Shown here: one piece after another, positions 8,124 to 17,930 of the stretch | Position numbering within the stretch: the first letter of the stretch is position 1 | Layout: each line of letters opens with the position of its first letter | NCBI GenBank assembly: GCA_029973975.1 | Contig: JARKQF010000269.1 | Span: 1-54,303 of the forward strand | Source of the DNA: Paludibacter sp. | Lineage (GTDB): Bacteria > Bacteroidota > Bacteroidia > Bacteroidales > Paludibacteraceae | Length of the DNA stretch: 54,303 nt | Direction of reading: 5' to 3' | Notes under the pieces: model-generated | Seen by the model: only the letters and a program-made list of their open reading frames with translations | Databases searched by the model: none | Told to the model about the DNA's origin: nothing | Position numbers and translations under genes: made by a program

Positions 8124-8697
8124 ATAAAACACCGATAGCTAATTTTTCTATTACTTCCGGAAAGTATCGATATTCCAGTGCATGTACTTTATCTGCAACC
8201 ATATCGGGAGTATCGCCGACAGACACTTCACAGGTAGCCTGAAAAATAATACTTCCTTCGTCGTATTGCTCATTCACATAGTGAATCGTAATACCCGAAT
8301 GTGTCTCACCGGCATCCACCACCGCCTGATGCACATGGTGTCCGTACATGCCCTTTCCGCCGAATTTAGGTAAAAGCGCCGGATGGATATTGATGATTTT
8401 GTTGGGGTAGGCCTCCAGTATTGGCAATGAAACTTTAAGCAAAAAACCTGCAAGTACGATAAAATCAACCTCATATTTATCTAGTAATGAGACTATTTTT
8501 CGTCCGTCTGCAAACTCGTCTCTTGAAAATGTAACCGATGGAACTCCCAGCATCTTTGCCCTTTCATGAACAAAAGCATCTTGTTTATTAGATAAAATCA
8601 GGGGGAACTCAACCGTCTTTTTTCCGGCAAAATACCGGACGATGTTTTCAACATTGGATCCTGAACCGGATGCAAAAAGGGCTATTTTAGGGGTCAT
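8122..8697 (-). CDS. purN: Phosphoribosylglycinamide formyltransferase
   Basis: A 191-residue folate-dependent GAR transformylase, the third step of purine synthesis (GAR + 10-formyl-THF to formyl-GAR). Visible: the phosphate-binding start [12 protein letters not shown], the catalytic stretch NIHPALLP with the Asn and His, and the aspartate in [10 protein letters not shown]. Length is normal (E. coli 212). The ATG at 8697 was chosen because the protein then begins directly with the first strand, [11 protein letters not shown]; the ATG seven codons upstream adds nothing conserved. It is divergent from acpP. Confidence 0.95.
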   Translation of the reverse strand: MTPKIALFASGSGSNVENIVRYFAGKKTVEFPLILSNKQDAFVHERAKMLGVPSVTFSRDEFADGRKIVSLLDKYEVDFIVLAGFLLKVSLPILEAYPNKIINIHPALLPKFGGKGMYGHHVHQAVVDAGETHSGITIHYVNEQYDEGSIIFQATCEVSVGDTPDMVADKVHALEYRYFPEVIEKLAIGVL

Positions 8698-8845
8698 AAA
8701 GCGAATAATTTTGCGCAAAATTGGAAAAATTGTGCAAAAAAGAGTAATTTTTTCAACAATGTCGAGGTTATGTCGAGAAAATTATTTTACTTTGCAGCGC
8801 AAAATTAAAAAACAAATTTTATTTATCAACTTAAAAAACAAAATT

Positions 8846-9076
8846 ATGTCAGAAGTTGCAGCTAAAGTAAAAGCGATCATCGTGGAGAAATTAGGTGTTG
8901 ACGAATCAGAAGTGGTTCCAACAGCAAGTTTTACTAACGATCTGGGAGCAGATTCATTAGACACTGTAGAATTGATCATGGAATTCGAAAAAGAATTCGG
9001 AATCACTATTCCTGAAGATCAGGCAGAAAAAATCTCTACAGTTGGTGATGCTATCGCATACATCGAAGCATTATAA
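8846..9076 (+). CDS. acpP: Acyl carrier protein
   Basis: A 76-residue acidic four-helix protein that carries acyl chains on 4'-phosphopantetheine during fatty acid synthesis. The attachment serine is S37 in GADSLD, in the family's usual context. The start is ATG 8846; the frame extending upstream to 8642 has no conservation and crosses the likely promoter (TTACTTTG at 8787-8794, one base from consensus). It is followed 21 nt later by fabF, the standard Bacteroidetes order acpP-fabF-rnc. Confidence 0.97.
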   Translation: MSEVAAKVKAIIVEKLGVDESEVVPTASFTNDLGADSLDTVELIMEFEKEFGITIPEDQAEKISTVGDAIAYIEAL

Positions 9077-9097
9077 TAATTATTCCTTAAGAACATT

Positions 9098-10360
9098 ATG
9101 GAATTAAAAAGAGTTGTAGTAACCGGTCTTGGTGCCGTTACTCCTCTTGGTAATACTATTCCGGAATTCTGGAATAGTATTATCAATGGAAAGAGCGGTG
9201 CTTCACTGATTACCCGCTTTGATACTACCAATTTTAAAACGAAGTTTGCCTGTCAGGTAAAAGATTTCGATCCGAACCAGCATTTCGACCGGAAAGAAGC
9301 CAGAAAAATGGACATTTATGCGCAACTCGCGATGGTATCCGCCAAAGAAGCGATTGAGCATAGTGGATTAGATCTGGAAACGGTTGACAAAGATGAAGTA
9401 GGAGTAATCTTCTCTGCAGGAATTGGCGGTATAACTACTTTTGAGCAGGAAATTGGGTACTATTATCAGAACCTTGAAAATGGTCCGAAATTCAATCCTT
9501 TCTTTATTCCGAAAATGATTTCGGATATTGCAGCAGGACAGATTTCAATTACCTATGGGTTCAGAGGTCCCAACTATTCTATTGCTTCTGCCTGTGCTTC
9601 TTCTACCAATGCTTTAATTGACGCTTTCAATTATATCCGGTTAGGAAAAGCTAATGTAATGATCACCGGAGGTGCAGAATCTGCATTGACTCCTGGTGGC
9701 GTGGGCGGTTTTAACGCGTTAACAGCGTTATCGACAAGAAACGATAGCCCTGAAACAGCATCCCGCCCATTCAGTGGAAGTCGTGATGGTTTTGTGATGG
9801 GAGAAGGTGCCGGATGTCTGGTTTTCGAAGAGCTTGAACACGCACTTGCCCGTGGCGCAAATATCATTTGCGAGGTTGTTGGCGGTGGTCTGTCTGCCGA
9901 TGCTTATCACCTCACTGCAACACATCCTGATGGATTAGGTGCCATGCTGGTGATGAAAAGAGCATTGAAAGATGCCGGTTTGAAACCTGAAGACATTGAC
10001 TACATCAATGTTCACGGAACCTCAACGCCGGTTGGAGACCCTTCTGAAGCGAAAGCAATAAAAGATGTTTTCGGAGATCATGCCTACAAACTGAATATCA
10101 GTTCTACTAAATCGATGACGGGTCATTTACTGGGAGCTGCCGGTGCTGTAGAAGCAATCGTGGCTGTACTGTCGGTTCAGGATGACATTGTCCCTCCAAC
10201 CATCAATCATGAAGAAGGAGACAATGATCCGGAAATTGATTATAACCTTAATTTTACGTTTAACAAAGCTCAAAAACGCACGGTAAATGCTGCTCTTTCA
10301 AATACCTTTGGATTTGGCGGGCACAATGCGAGCTTAATTGTAAAAAAGTTCAAAAGATAA
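9098..10360 (+). CDS. fabF: Beta-ketoacyl-ACP synthase II
   Basis: A 420-residue condensing enzyme that elongates acyl-ACP with malonyl-ACP. The catalytic triad is visible: C166 in SACASST, H306 in NVHGTSTP and H343 in TGHLLGAAGA; the FabF-type ending NTFGFGGHN precedes the C-terminus. Length is normal. It is co-transcribed with acpP, its substrate carrier, and with rnc, which starts 1 nt after its stop. Confidence 0.97.
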   Translation: MELKRVVVTGLGAVTPLGNTIPEFWNSIINGKSGASLITRFDTTNFKTKFACQVKDFDPNQHFDRKEARKMDIYAQLAMVSAKEAIEHSGLDLETVDKDEVGVIFSAGIGGITTFEQEIGYYYQNLENGPKFNPFFIPKMISDIAAGQISITYGFRGPNYSIASACASSTNALIDAFNYIRLGKANVMITGGAESALTPGGVGGFNALTALSTRNDSPETASRPFSGSRDGFVMGEGAGCLVFEELEHALARGANIICEVVGGGLSADAYHLTATHPDGLGAMLVMKRALKDAGLKPEDIDYINVHGTSTPVGDPSEAKAIKDVFGDHAYKLNISSTKSMTGHLLGAAGAVEAIVAVLSVQDDIVPPTINHEEGDNDPEIDYNLNFTFNKAQKRTVNAALSNTFGFGGHNASLIVKKFKR

Positions 10361-10361
10361 G

Positions 10362-11141
10362 GTGTTTAAATATTTATTAAGAAAAATAAGGCTCTTATCG
10401 AACGCTCGAAAAGAGCCTTATTTGCAATTTTATCATATCCTGGGATTTTATCCGGATAAAATCAATTACTATCAATTGGCATTGCGGCACCGCTCGATGA
10501 CCCGTTCATCACCCAGCGGACATTTCCTGAGCAATGAAAGGCTCGAATTTTTGGGAGATGCCGTACTCAATTCGGTGGTCACCGATATTTTGTTTACCCG
10601 TTACGACCGTCAACGGGAAGGCTTCCTGACCAATACCCGGTCGAAGTTGGTAAAACGTGACTTTTTAAACCAACTGGCTCTGGAAATGGGACTTGATAAA
10701 TTGGTCGTAAAGTCGCGTCACATCGCTAACAGCTCCAATAGCAATATCTATGGGAATGCCTTTGAAGCGTTAATTGGTGCCATATACCTTGATCAAGGAT
10801 ACAAGCAATGTAAAAGATTTGTGGAAAAAAGACTATTCAAGACTTTTATCGATCTCGACAAAGTAGTTATTGATGAGAAAAACTACAAGTCCAAAATCAT
10901 TGAGTATTGTCAGAAATATCACCTGAAATATGAATTTGTATTACTCGAAGAAGAAGTGTTTTCTGCCAACTCACACCTGTTCCGTACTGGTCTGGTGATT
11001 AACGGCAAAAAAATATGTGAAGCCAGTGGCGCCAGCAAAAAAGAGTCGCAACAGAATGCATCTTACAAAGCATTCTGTATGATACAGGAAAATCCGAATT
11101 TTTTAAAAGGGATAGAAACCTTTACTGTTGTGGAACAATAA
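10362..11141 (+). CDS. rnc: Ribonuclease III
   Basis: A 259-residue double-strand-specific RNase that processes rRNA precursors and structured mRNAs. The catalytic signature NERLEFLGDAVL lies at about 58-69, and the second acidic site is in GNAFEALIGAIYLDQGY near 130. A C-terminal double-stranded-RNA-binding domain covers about 181-250 (ASGASKKESQQNASYKAF). A GTG at 10362, 1 nt after the fabF stop, is taken as the start; no ATG occurs before residue 46, so GTG is the most reasonable choice. It is the last gene of the acpP-fabF-rnc operon and is followed by a bidirectional terminator. Confidence 0.93.
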   Translation: MFKYLLRKIRLLSNARKEPYLQFYHILGFYPDKINYYQLALRHRSMTRSSPSGHFLSNERLEFLGDAVLNSVVTDILFTRYDRQREGFLTNTRSKLVKRDFLNQLALEMGLDKLVVKSRHIANSSNSNIYGNAFEALIGAIYLDQGYKQCKRFVEKRLFKTFIDLDKVVIDEKNYKSKIIEYCQKYHLKYEFVLLEEEVFSANSHLFRTGLVINGKKICEASGASKKESQQNASYKAFCMIQENPNFLKGIETFTVVEQ

Positions 11142-11182
11142 AAAAGGTTCGCTGGCAACAACCACGAACCTTTTTTATTGTT
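11134..11182. terminator. Bidirectional terminator between rnc and the DUF4831 gene
   Basis: Perfect 18-bp arms (11134-11151 and 11165-11182) around a 13-nt loop. Each arm contains A6 or T6 next to GGTTCG/CGAACC, so the hairpin is followed by T6 on both strands. Confidence 0.9.
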
Positions 11183-11201
11183 ATCAATGTAATTCTTAAT
11201 G

Positions 11202-12245
11202 TCAATGTTGAGTTGTCATCCCGGTTATTCTACCGGTAGGCACATCAACAATAATCTTGATTCCGGGTGTGCGCAACAAGGATTCAGGTAGTGTCACCAA
11301 CTGTCCAAACTGTGGCATCTGGATTGTTTGTTGCAACACCAGATTTACTCCATCGCTGACTGTCACAGTTGTAAGGGCAGGCAAAACCGTATATAAGCCA
11401 GCCTTTTCTACTTTTGCTTTAGGATCACGTTCCTGCATTTGTATTTTCTCAGGCGTAATAGAAATAAAATACGGTTCTCCACTCAAATCGTCCTTAGCAA
11501 CTACACCACGGGTTGCCGACAAGCGAAACAAAACCTCATTAGAAACAATATTATCCGGACTCAGATTTAACTTGTAAACCTTTGTATTTTTTCTAACCGA
11601 ACCGACAAATAATTCCGTCAACTCTTTCTCCTTTGCATCAAGTCCGCAGAGCATCGTTTTTAGCGCCTCACCATCGGGCAACTGATCCATTTCTCCCGAC
11701 AAGAGATTTAAACGGCTTGCACGAATATCGTATATTTGCTTGGCTGCACCTTCTGCCATCTTGGCTGTTGAACCGGCCATCATATACTCCTGAGTTAAGG
11801 GCAGCAAATCAGTCTCAGATTTGGTGATTTCCTGTTTCTGCTGCTTAATATCAGCAATTGACGGAGATGAAGGAGTGATATTAACTCCGCACAAAATCCC
11901 CTGCTCATTTACCACAATACCATTCAGGGGAGATTTAGCCATCGGTTCAATTGCGAACCGGCGATTCACATCCGGAACCGTAACAGTCTTCATGCTGACA
12001 GCCTTCACTTTTGATGTGGTTTTTTCTTCCATTACAACCTGGCTTGTAGCCAGATAACGTTGAGAATACAAATAGAACACACCCGGTTTTTCAACCGTAG
12101 TTTCCACTTCTATTTCAAAACACAGGTTGGTTTTGGGCAGCGCATACACCAGGGCTGGTACTCCATCCGTCAGTGCAAATGCTGACTGCGCATGAATACC
12201 GGTAATTCCAACAAAAAGCAGGCTGATGATAATTAACTTCTTCAT
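11202..12245 (-). CDS. DUF4831 family exported protein
   Basis: A 347-residue protein with a signal peptide (MKKLIIISLLFVGITGIHA, cleavage about residue 19). Family size and the ALPKTNLCFEIEVE opening agree with DUF4831, a Bacteroidales family of unknown function. The rest reads as beta-strands with a repeated pattern around 35-100 and 230-330. There is no lipobox, so it is periplasmic or outer-membrane associated. It is a single gene downstream of topA on the same strand, separated from it by a hairpin. Confidence 0.75.
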   Translation of the reverse strand: MKKLIIISLLFVGITGIHAQSAFALTDGVPALVYALPKTNLCFEIEVETTVEKPGVFYLYSQRYLATSQVVMEEKTTSKVKAVSMKTVTVPDVNRRFAIEPMAKSPLNGIVVNEQGILCGVNITPSSPSIADIKQQKQEITKSETDLLPLTQEYMMAGSTAKMAEGAAKQIYDIRASRLNLLSGEMDQLPDGEALKTMLCGLDAKEKELTELFVGSVRKNTKVYKLNLSPDNIVSNEVLFRLSATRGVVAKDDLSGEPYFISITPEKIQMQERDPKAKVEKAGLYTVLPALTTVTVSDGVNLVLQQTIQMPQFGQLVTLPESLLRTPGIKIIVDVPTGRITGMTTQH

Positions 12246-12279
12246 ATGAATTATGCAATTTAATTATTGGTAAGTGATC

Positions 12280-12311
12280 AGTGGTCAGTTAGCAATTAAC
12301 CACTGACCACT
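12280..12311. repeat. Hairpin AGTGGTCAGT/ACTGACCACT
   Basis: 10-bp perfect arms (12280-12289 and 12302-12311) separated by 12 nt, just past the topA stop codon. It may end topA transcription, although no T-run follows on the minus strand. The word resembles the TAGTGGT arms at 37619-37723. Confidence 0.5.
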
Positions 12312-12323
12312 AACAATTATACC

Positions 12324-14648
12324 CTATTTTTTTCGAAATCCTTTCTTTTTTGGTTTTACAGTTCCCTGTTGTTCTACCAGTTCCCTGCACTTATCTGCCG
12401 TCAGGGTTTTAGGATCAATACTTTTAGGGATTTTGTAATTATTCTTCTCATACGTAAAATAAGGTCCGAAACGACCGTTCAACACCTGATACTCATTTTG
12501 CTCACCCAACACAGCTATTACCTTATTCTTTTCAGCTTCGCGTTTTTCCTCTATAATACTGATCGCCCGTTCAGCAGTTACACTCAACGGATCATCGGCC
12601 TTGGGAAGGGAATAAAAACTTCCGTCGTGACGGATATAAGGGCCAAAACGACCAATGGCAACGGTCATCTCTTTACCTTCAAACTCACCCAATTGTCTGG
12701 GCAATTTAAACAACTCCAACGCATCCTCAAGGGTAATGGTCTCTATCAACTGATCTTTCCGAAGTGAAGCAAAAACAGGTTTTTCTTCTTCCTCAGCAGT
12801 TCCGATTTGAGCAACAGGACCGAAACGACCAATCTTCACCGAAACCTGACGACCCGACTTAGGATCTGTTCCAAGTACCCGCTCGCCTACCTGGCGTTCC
12901 GAATTCTTCAGCGTATCTTCCACCACCGGATGAAACTGCTTGTAGAACTTATCAATCGAACTCACCCAGTTTATTTTTCCATCGGCAATACTGTCAAATT
13001 CTTTTTCAACCTGAGCCGTGAAGTTATAATTTAGTATTGTCGGGAAGTATTCCGTGAGAAAGTCATTGACAACCATCCCGATATCGGTAGGAAACAGCTT
13101 GGATTTCTCTGCACCGGTATTTTCCGTCTTTGTTTTATCTGAAACACTTCCGTCTTTGAGAACCAGCATATTGAATGTACGTTTTTCTGCCGGACGGTCA
13201 CCTTTTTCAACATAAGATCTGTTTTGAATCGTCGTAATCGTGGGGGCATAGGTTGAAGGCCGGCCAATTCCCAGTTCCTCAAGTTTTCTAACCAGACTCG
13301 CTTCGCCATAACGTGGTGGCTTTTGTGTAAAACGCTGCTGGGCAATAATCTCTTCTGCTTTCAGTGATTGATTTGCTTTCAAGGCCGGTAACATATCAGT
13401 TGTTTCCTCGTCTTCGTCATCAGTCGATTCGAGATACACTTTCAGGAAGCCATCAAAAACAATCACTTCCCCTGTAGCCACAAACTGATGTTGGTTACAG
13501 GAACAGTTAATATAAACAGATGTTTTCTCCAGTTCAGCATCCGCCATTTGAGAAGCAATGGTACGTTTCCAGATCAGGTCATAGAGTTTTTTTTCCTGTG
13601 CTGTACCCTCAATGGTATGCGCGTTCATATAAGTCGGACGAATGGCCTCATGCGCTTCCTGAGCACCTTTGGTATTTGTTGTGAATTTTCTGATTTTTAC
13701 ATATTTTTCTCCAGCCATCGACGTAATTTCAGCACGAGAAGTATTCAGCGCCAAATCCGATAGATTTACCGAGTCGGTACGCATATAGGTAATCTTTCCG
13801 GATTCATATAAAGTTTGCGCTACCCGCATGGTTTGGGAAACGGAGAAACCGAGTTTCCGGGCAGCTTCCTGCTGCAGTGTAGAGGTCGTAAATGGCGGAG
13901 CCGGCGATTTCTTCGCAGGTTTGGTAACAATATCACTGATACTGAATGAGGCATCTTTACAATGCTCCAGAAAAGTCATGGCATCTTCCTTGTTAGCAAA
14001 GCGGTGTTGTAATTCGGCTTTCAGCATGGCTGGATTTCCTTTCACGTCAACAGCCTGAAAAACAGCATTGACACGATAGGATGATTCAGCTACAAAATTA
14101 TTGATTTCGCGTTCGCGTTCTACAATCAGCCTGACTGCGACCGACTGTACACGTCCCGCCGAAAGCGATGGTTTTACTTTTTTCCACAAAACGGGAGACA
14201 ATTCGAAGCCTACGATGCGATCGAGTACCCGGCGAGCTTGTTGCGCATCCACCAGGTGACCGTCAATTTCACGGGGATTATCAATGGCCCTGACGATTGC
14301 ATCTTTAGTTATTTCGTGAAAAACAATACGTCTGGTTTTTTGTCTATCTAATTTTAATTCATCGAATAAATGCCAGGCTATGGCTTCTCCTTCACGGTCT
14401 TCATCGGAAGCCAGCCAAACGGTTTCAGCTTCTTTTGCCGCTTTTTTAAGTTCCGAAACTACTTTTTTCTTATCAGAAGAAACTACATAAAGAGGTTTGT
14501 AATTGTGTTCGAAATCAATCCCGATACCTTTCTCTGCCAAATCCCGGATATGACCGAAACTGGACATGACCTGATAATCGGAACCGAGAAATTTTTCTAT
14601 GGTCTTGGCTTTTGCAGGAGATTCTACAATGACTAGGTTTTTTGACAT
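12324..14648 (-). CDS. topA: DNA topoisomerase I (type IA)
   Basis: A 774-residue enzyme that relaxes negative supercoils by single-strand passage. Toprim domain: VESPAKAKTIEKFLG at 8-22 and the metal-binding SDEDREGEA at 81-89. The active tyrosine is Y288 in GKITYMRTDSVNLS. Instead of zinc-finger CxxC modules the C-terminus holds three glycine-rich TopA repeats (KIGRFGPVAQIG, AIGRFGPYIRHDG, NGRFGPYFTYEK) and a basic tail (KPKKKGFRKK), the usual form in this phylum. It is transcribed alone; a long inverted repeat lies upstream. Confidence 0.97.
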   Translation of the reverse strand: MSKNLVIVESPAKAKTIEKFLGSDYQVMSSFGHIRDLAEKGIGIDFEHNYKPLYVVSSDKKKVVSELKKAAKEAETVWLASDEDREGEAIAWHLFDELKLDRQKTRRIVFHEITKDAIVRAIDNPREIDGHLVDAQQARRVLDRIVGFELSPVLWKKVKPSLSAGRVQSVAVRLIVEREREINNFVAESSYRVNAVFQAVDVKGNPAMLKAELQHRFANKEDAMTFLEHCKDASFSISDIVTKPAKKSPAPPFTTSTLQQEAARKLGFSVSQTMRVAQTLYESGKITYMRTDSVNLSDLALNTSRAEITSMAGEKYVKIRKFTTNTKGAQEAHEAIRPTYMNAHTIEGTAQEKKLYDLIWKRTIASQMADAELEKTSVYINCSCNQHQFVATGEVIVFDGFLKVYLESTDDEDEETTDMLPALKANQSLKAEEIIAQQRFTQKPPRYGEASLVRKLEELGIGRPSTYAPTITTIQNRSYVEKGDRPAEKRTFNMLVLKDGSVSDKTKTENTGAEKSKLFPTDIGMVVNDFLTEYFPTILNYNFTAQVEKEFDSIADGKINWVSSIDKFYKQFHPVVEDTLKNSERQVGERVLGTDPKSGRQVSVKIGRFGPVAQIGTAEEEEKPVFASLRKDQLIETITLEDALELFKLPRQLGEFEGKEMTVAIGRFGPYIRHDGSFYSLPKADDPLSVTAERAISIIEEKREAEKNKVIAVLGEQNEYQVLNGRFGPYFTYEKNNYKIPKSIDPKTLTADKCRELVEQQGTVKPKKKGFRKK

Positions 14649-14754
14649 AAAAACTGTGTTTTAGTTACTTTTAGCTCATAATCGGCTGCAAAATAACAAA
14701 AACAATATGTTACAAACCAAATTTTGAGGGATTTATTTTTATATTTTAATAATA

Positions 14755-14909
14755 AACCATATAAGTCATATAAGATACATATAAGTTTGTGTAAAATGGA
14801 GTCCAGTATTTGCATTGCCAATTTTCTGCCTAAACAGGTAAATAATTTGTATCACAGAGTTCTATAAACGCTCCAAAACTTATATGTATCTTATATGACT
14901 TATATGGTT
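14755..14909. repeat. Long inverted repeat with CATATAAG-word arms
   Basis: The 34-bp arms 14755-14788 and 14876-14909 are perfectly complementary and separated by 87 nt. Each arm holds three copies of CATATAAG (or its reverse). The element lies between the stop of the M16 protease (6 nt away) and the start of topA. No target-site duplication is visible at its ends. Confidence 0.85.
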
Positions 14910-14915
14910 AAAAAA

Positions 14916-17729
14916 CTATTCTCCCGGCATCATCACCACTTCCAGTACATTTCCCTGCTCTGTAAGTTTTCTTAATGTCGATTGGATTTTTTCTGAAGTC
15001 AGGGCTTCTACTGCTGCCGTATAGTCTTCCACAAAGTTCAGCTCATCCTGATAGAACCTGGCAATGGCACCCGACCACCAATTATTTTCTCTCAGGTCTT
15101 CAGCATATTTCTTAATCATATTTTCCTTTACCTTGCCTAGATCATCAGTGCGCGGACCTTTTTCAACAATTTCATCGACTTCCTTGTGGATAATACTCAT
15201 CAGGTGCGCCTGTTTTTCCGGGTCGGTATCAAATTGCATCATTACACTCGCCTGATCAACCGGAGTATTACCAAGAGCTCCTCTCACCCCTACCCCATAA
15301 GAACCACCTTCTTTTTCACGTATGCTTTCAAGATAGCGCATGTTCAGAATATTCCCAATGGCATTCATGGTAACATAATTCTCTATATTAAAAGGAAGAT
15401 GACCTGTGTACAGGATAAAATTGGATGCTTTCTTAATCTGCATATCCCGTTTGAAGTGATTATTTACCAAGCCTCTTGGGAAGCGAATTTTATTGTCGGT
15501 AAATTTTTCGGTTTTCTTTTTCGATTTCAAACCTCCGAGGTAAGTCAATATAGCCTGTTTAACAGTTTCATTCTCCGGATCAACATTTCCTGTAAATACA
15601 AATGTAAAATCAGCAGGAATTGCAAATCTGTCTTTGTAAATAGCCAACGCTTTATCCTGATCAAGCTTATTGAGGGTTTCCATGTTCAATATAACTGTTC
15701 TTGGATTACGATTATATAACATGACCGAGACCGAATCAGAAAAAGCCCTGCGCGGGTCGTTGACACTATTGGCCAGACTCGTCTTATACATATTCACCAA
15801 AGCGCCAAACGCATTATCATCTTTACGCGGAGCAGTGAAGTACAGATAAACCAGTTGCAGCATCGTTTCAAAATCGGCAACGGATGATTTTCCACTGAAA
15901 CCTTCATCATACTGACCGATTTTAGGAGTAACAGTTGCTATTTTGCCCGTCAGCATTTTATTCAGGTCGATCAGAGAAAACTCACCCACCCCGTTATTAG
16001 CGACAATAGTTGCGGCAAGCATTCCGGAAACCATATCCCCGGCATCTTTCACTTTCGACAATCCTCCCTCGCTGAAAGCATTTAACAAGACTTCATCGTT
16101 TTTAAAATCTGTTTTCTTGAACACCACTTTTACTCCATTCGCAAGTTTCCATGTAGTAGTTCCAAATATTTTATCCTGTTCTGTCTTTTTAATTTTACCT
16201 GCTTTCGGAGCCGTCTCAATCAATGGTCTATTCAAATCCTCCTCTTCTCTGGCAGTCAACTCAGCAGCTTTAACTTCTGCTATTGTCCGAAGAATGGCTT
16301 CTTCAGAAGGCACTAAAACAGAAGGCTTGTCGGGAGCCATGAATGAAACGACCATATTCTCATCTGTCACATAATTTTTCACAACCTGATTAATCAGATC
16401 AGCAGTCAGTTGTGGAATCAGCATCTGAGCAGTTTGATACTCCCATTCGATACCCGGAATTACTTCTCCATCCAGAAAATGGCGGACATATTCACGAACC
16501 AAATCTCTGTTACGCTGGTTTTCCCGGTCATTATATGCATTTTCGAGTGATTTCAGGATATCTGTTTTTGCCCTTTCCACCTCAGCATTCGTAAAACCGA
16601 ATCTTTTCATTTTCTCGGCTTCGAGCAATAATGCTTTCAGTCCCTGTTGCTCCAGACCTTCTTTAGGAATCGCCAGCAATTGAAACGCATCTTTTGATTT
16701 CACCAATTCGCCGTATTCTGCAAAACCAGCTACGAAAGGAGCATCTGCCTGTTGTGTAATTTCCTCAAAACGGTATCCCATAATCGTAGAAACGACAGAA
16801 TTTAAAAGCCCTGTCATATATCCGGCCATTGTGGGTTTTATTTCATCCGGCATAACTTCATGCTTGTACTCCAGTTCAATACGGGTCATACGAGCTTCCT
16901 TGTCTTTTACAATTGAAATGATTGGCTCTTTATTATCCAGAATTGGATATACCGGACGTTCTCCTGCATTTTCCTTTGCAGATATATCAGCAAACATCGT
17001 TTTGATTCTTGCCTCCACCTGATCAACATCCACGTCGCCCACAATTAGTATTGCCTGCAAATCGGGACGATACCATTTGCGATAAAATGCACGCAACGTT
17101 TCGTGACTGAAGTTATTAATCACAGCCGTATCACCGATAACATCTCTTTTAGCATATTGAGAACCGGGATATTTCAGATAATTGGAAGCTTTCCACATCC
17201 TCCGTTCTGGACCGGCACCTGTACGCCATTCCTCGCGGATTACACCTCTCTCAGCATCAATCTCTTCTCCCAGCAAAGAAATAAATCCCGACCAATCGTG
17301 TAAGACCAGCAAGGCACTGTCGATAACACTTTCCCGAACCGTCGGCACATCCGACAGGTTGTAAACCGTTTCATCCAGAGATGTGTAAGCATTAATATTA
17401 GAACCAAATTTGACACCTATCTTTTCGAAATACTCGATAATCATTTTATCGGGAAAGTTTTTAGTCCCGTTAAATGCCATGTGTTCGAGAAAATGCGCCA
17501 ATCCATTCTGATCATCATTTTCCAGAATCGCACCTACATTTTGAGCAATGTAAAACTCAGCCCTTTGTTTGGGCTGCTGGTTATGACGGATATAGTAGGT
17601 CAAACCATTTTCTAATTTGCCATAACGCACTTTCGGATCGATCGGAACCGGAGGCATTTGCTGAGCAAACACAGGGATTGTCATCCCAAGTGAAATCAGC
17701 ATTATAAAAAATAACTGAAAAATTTTCAT
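14916..17729 (-). CDS. M16 family zinc metalloprotease (PqqL-like, two-unit)
   Basis: A 937-residue exported protease with a signal peptide (residues 1-22, ending PVFAQQ). The inverted zinc motif HFLEH lies at 79-83, within NGLAHFLEHMAFNGTKNFP. The protein holds two M16 units, an active N-terminal one and a C-terminal one (from about 540, WKLANGVKVVFKKTDF, and GGSYGVGVRG near 825). Such clamshell proteases digest peptides, probably in the periplasm. The gene stands alone. Confidence 0.93.
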   Translation of the reverse strand: MKIFQLFFIMLISLGMTIPVFAQQMPPVPIDPKVRYGKLENGLTYYIRHNQQPKQRAEFYIAQNVGAILENDDQNGLAHFLEHMAFNGTKNFPDKMIIEYFEKIGVKFGSNINAYTSLDETVYNLSDVPTVRESVIDSALLVLHDWSGFISLLGEEIDAERGVIREEWRTGAGPERRMWKASNYLKYPGSQYAKRDVIGDTAVINNFSHETLRAFYRKWYRPDLQAILIVGDVDVDQVEARIKTMFADISAKENAGERPVYPILDNKEPIISIVKDKEARMTRIELEYKHEVMPDEIKPTMAGYMTGLLNSVVSTIMGYRFEEITQQADAPFVAGFAEYGELVKSKDAFQLLAIPKEGLEQQGLKALLLEAEKMKRFGFTNAEVERAKTDILKSLENAYNDRENQRNRDLVREYVRHFLDGEVIPGIEWEYQTAQMLIPQLTADLINQVVKNYVTDENMVVSFMAPDKPSVLVPSEEAILRTIAEVKAAELTAREEEDLNRPLIETAPKAGKIKKTEQDKIFGTTTWKLANGVKVVFKKTDFKNDEVLLNAFSEGGLSKVKDAGDMVSGMLAATIVANNGVGEFSLIDLNKMLTGKIATVTPKIGQYDEGFSGKSSVADFETMLQLVYLYFTAPRKDDNAFGALVNMYKTSLANSVNDPRRAFSDSVSVMLYNRNPRTVILNMETLNKLDQDKALAIYKDRFAIPADFTFVFTGNVDPENETVKQAILTYLGGLKSKKKTEKFTDNKIRFPRGLVNNHFKRDMQIKKASNFILYTGHLPFNIENYVTMNAIGNILNMRYLESIREKEGGSYGVGVRGALGNTPVDQASVMMQFDTDPEKQAHLMSIIHKEVDEIVEKGPRTDDLGKVKENMIKKYAEDLRENNWWSGAIARFYQDELNFVEDYTAAVEALTSEKIQSTLRKLTEQGNVLEVVMMPGE

Positions 17730-17892
17730 TTTAAACTGTTTTAATTATGAGAACTGGATTTTAATATATTCATTTGAATATAAACCAAAATTAAGCATAA
17801 AAAGTTGAGTCCTGAAACTTAATTCTTTAAATTTACATCATCAGAATATGCAAAGTAACTGAATAATTCACTTTTATCAAAATAAAAATTTA

Positions 17893-17900
17893 TATCTTTG
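17893..17900 (+). promoter_or_regulatory. -7 box TATCTTTG for the GNAT gene
   Basis: A perfect TAnnTTTG match, 30 nt before ATG 17931. It overlaps the upstream ATG of the longer frame and so argues for the later start. Confidence 0.65.
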
Positions 17901-17930
17901 ACGCTCTTTAATAAAAATATACAACTTTAC

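Noticed and set aside
8051-8242. 63-residue open frame between the antiporter and purN
   Set aside because: It covers the structured element and runs into purN in antisense; no sign of a protein family.
9098-11141. Natural-product gene cluster from acpP, fabF and rnc
   Set aside because: This is the standard fatty-acid operon of the phylum.
12369-14636. Open frames opposite topA
   Set aside because: Antisense shadows of a fully conserved enzyme.
15064-17707. Open frames opposite the M16 protease, up to 177 residues
   Set aside because: Composition and lack of motifs indicate shadows.
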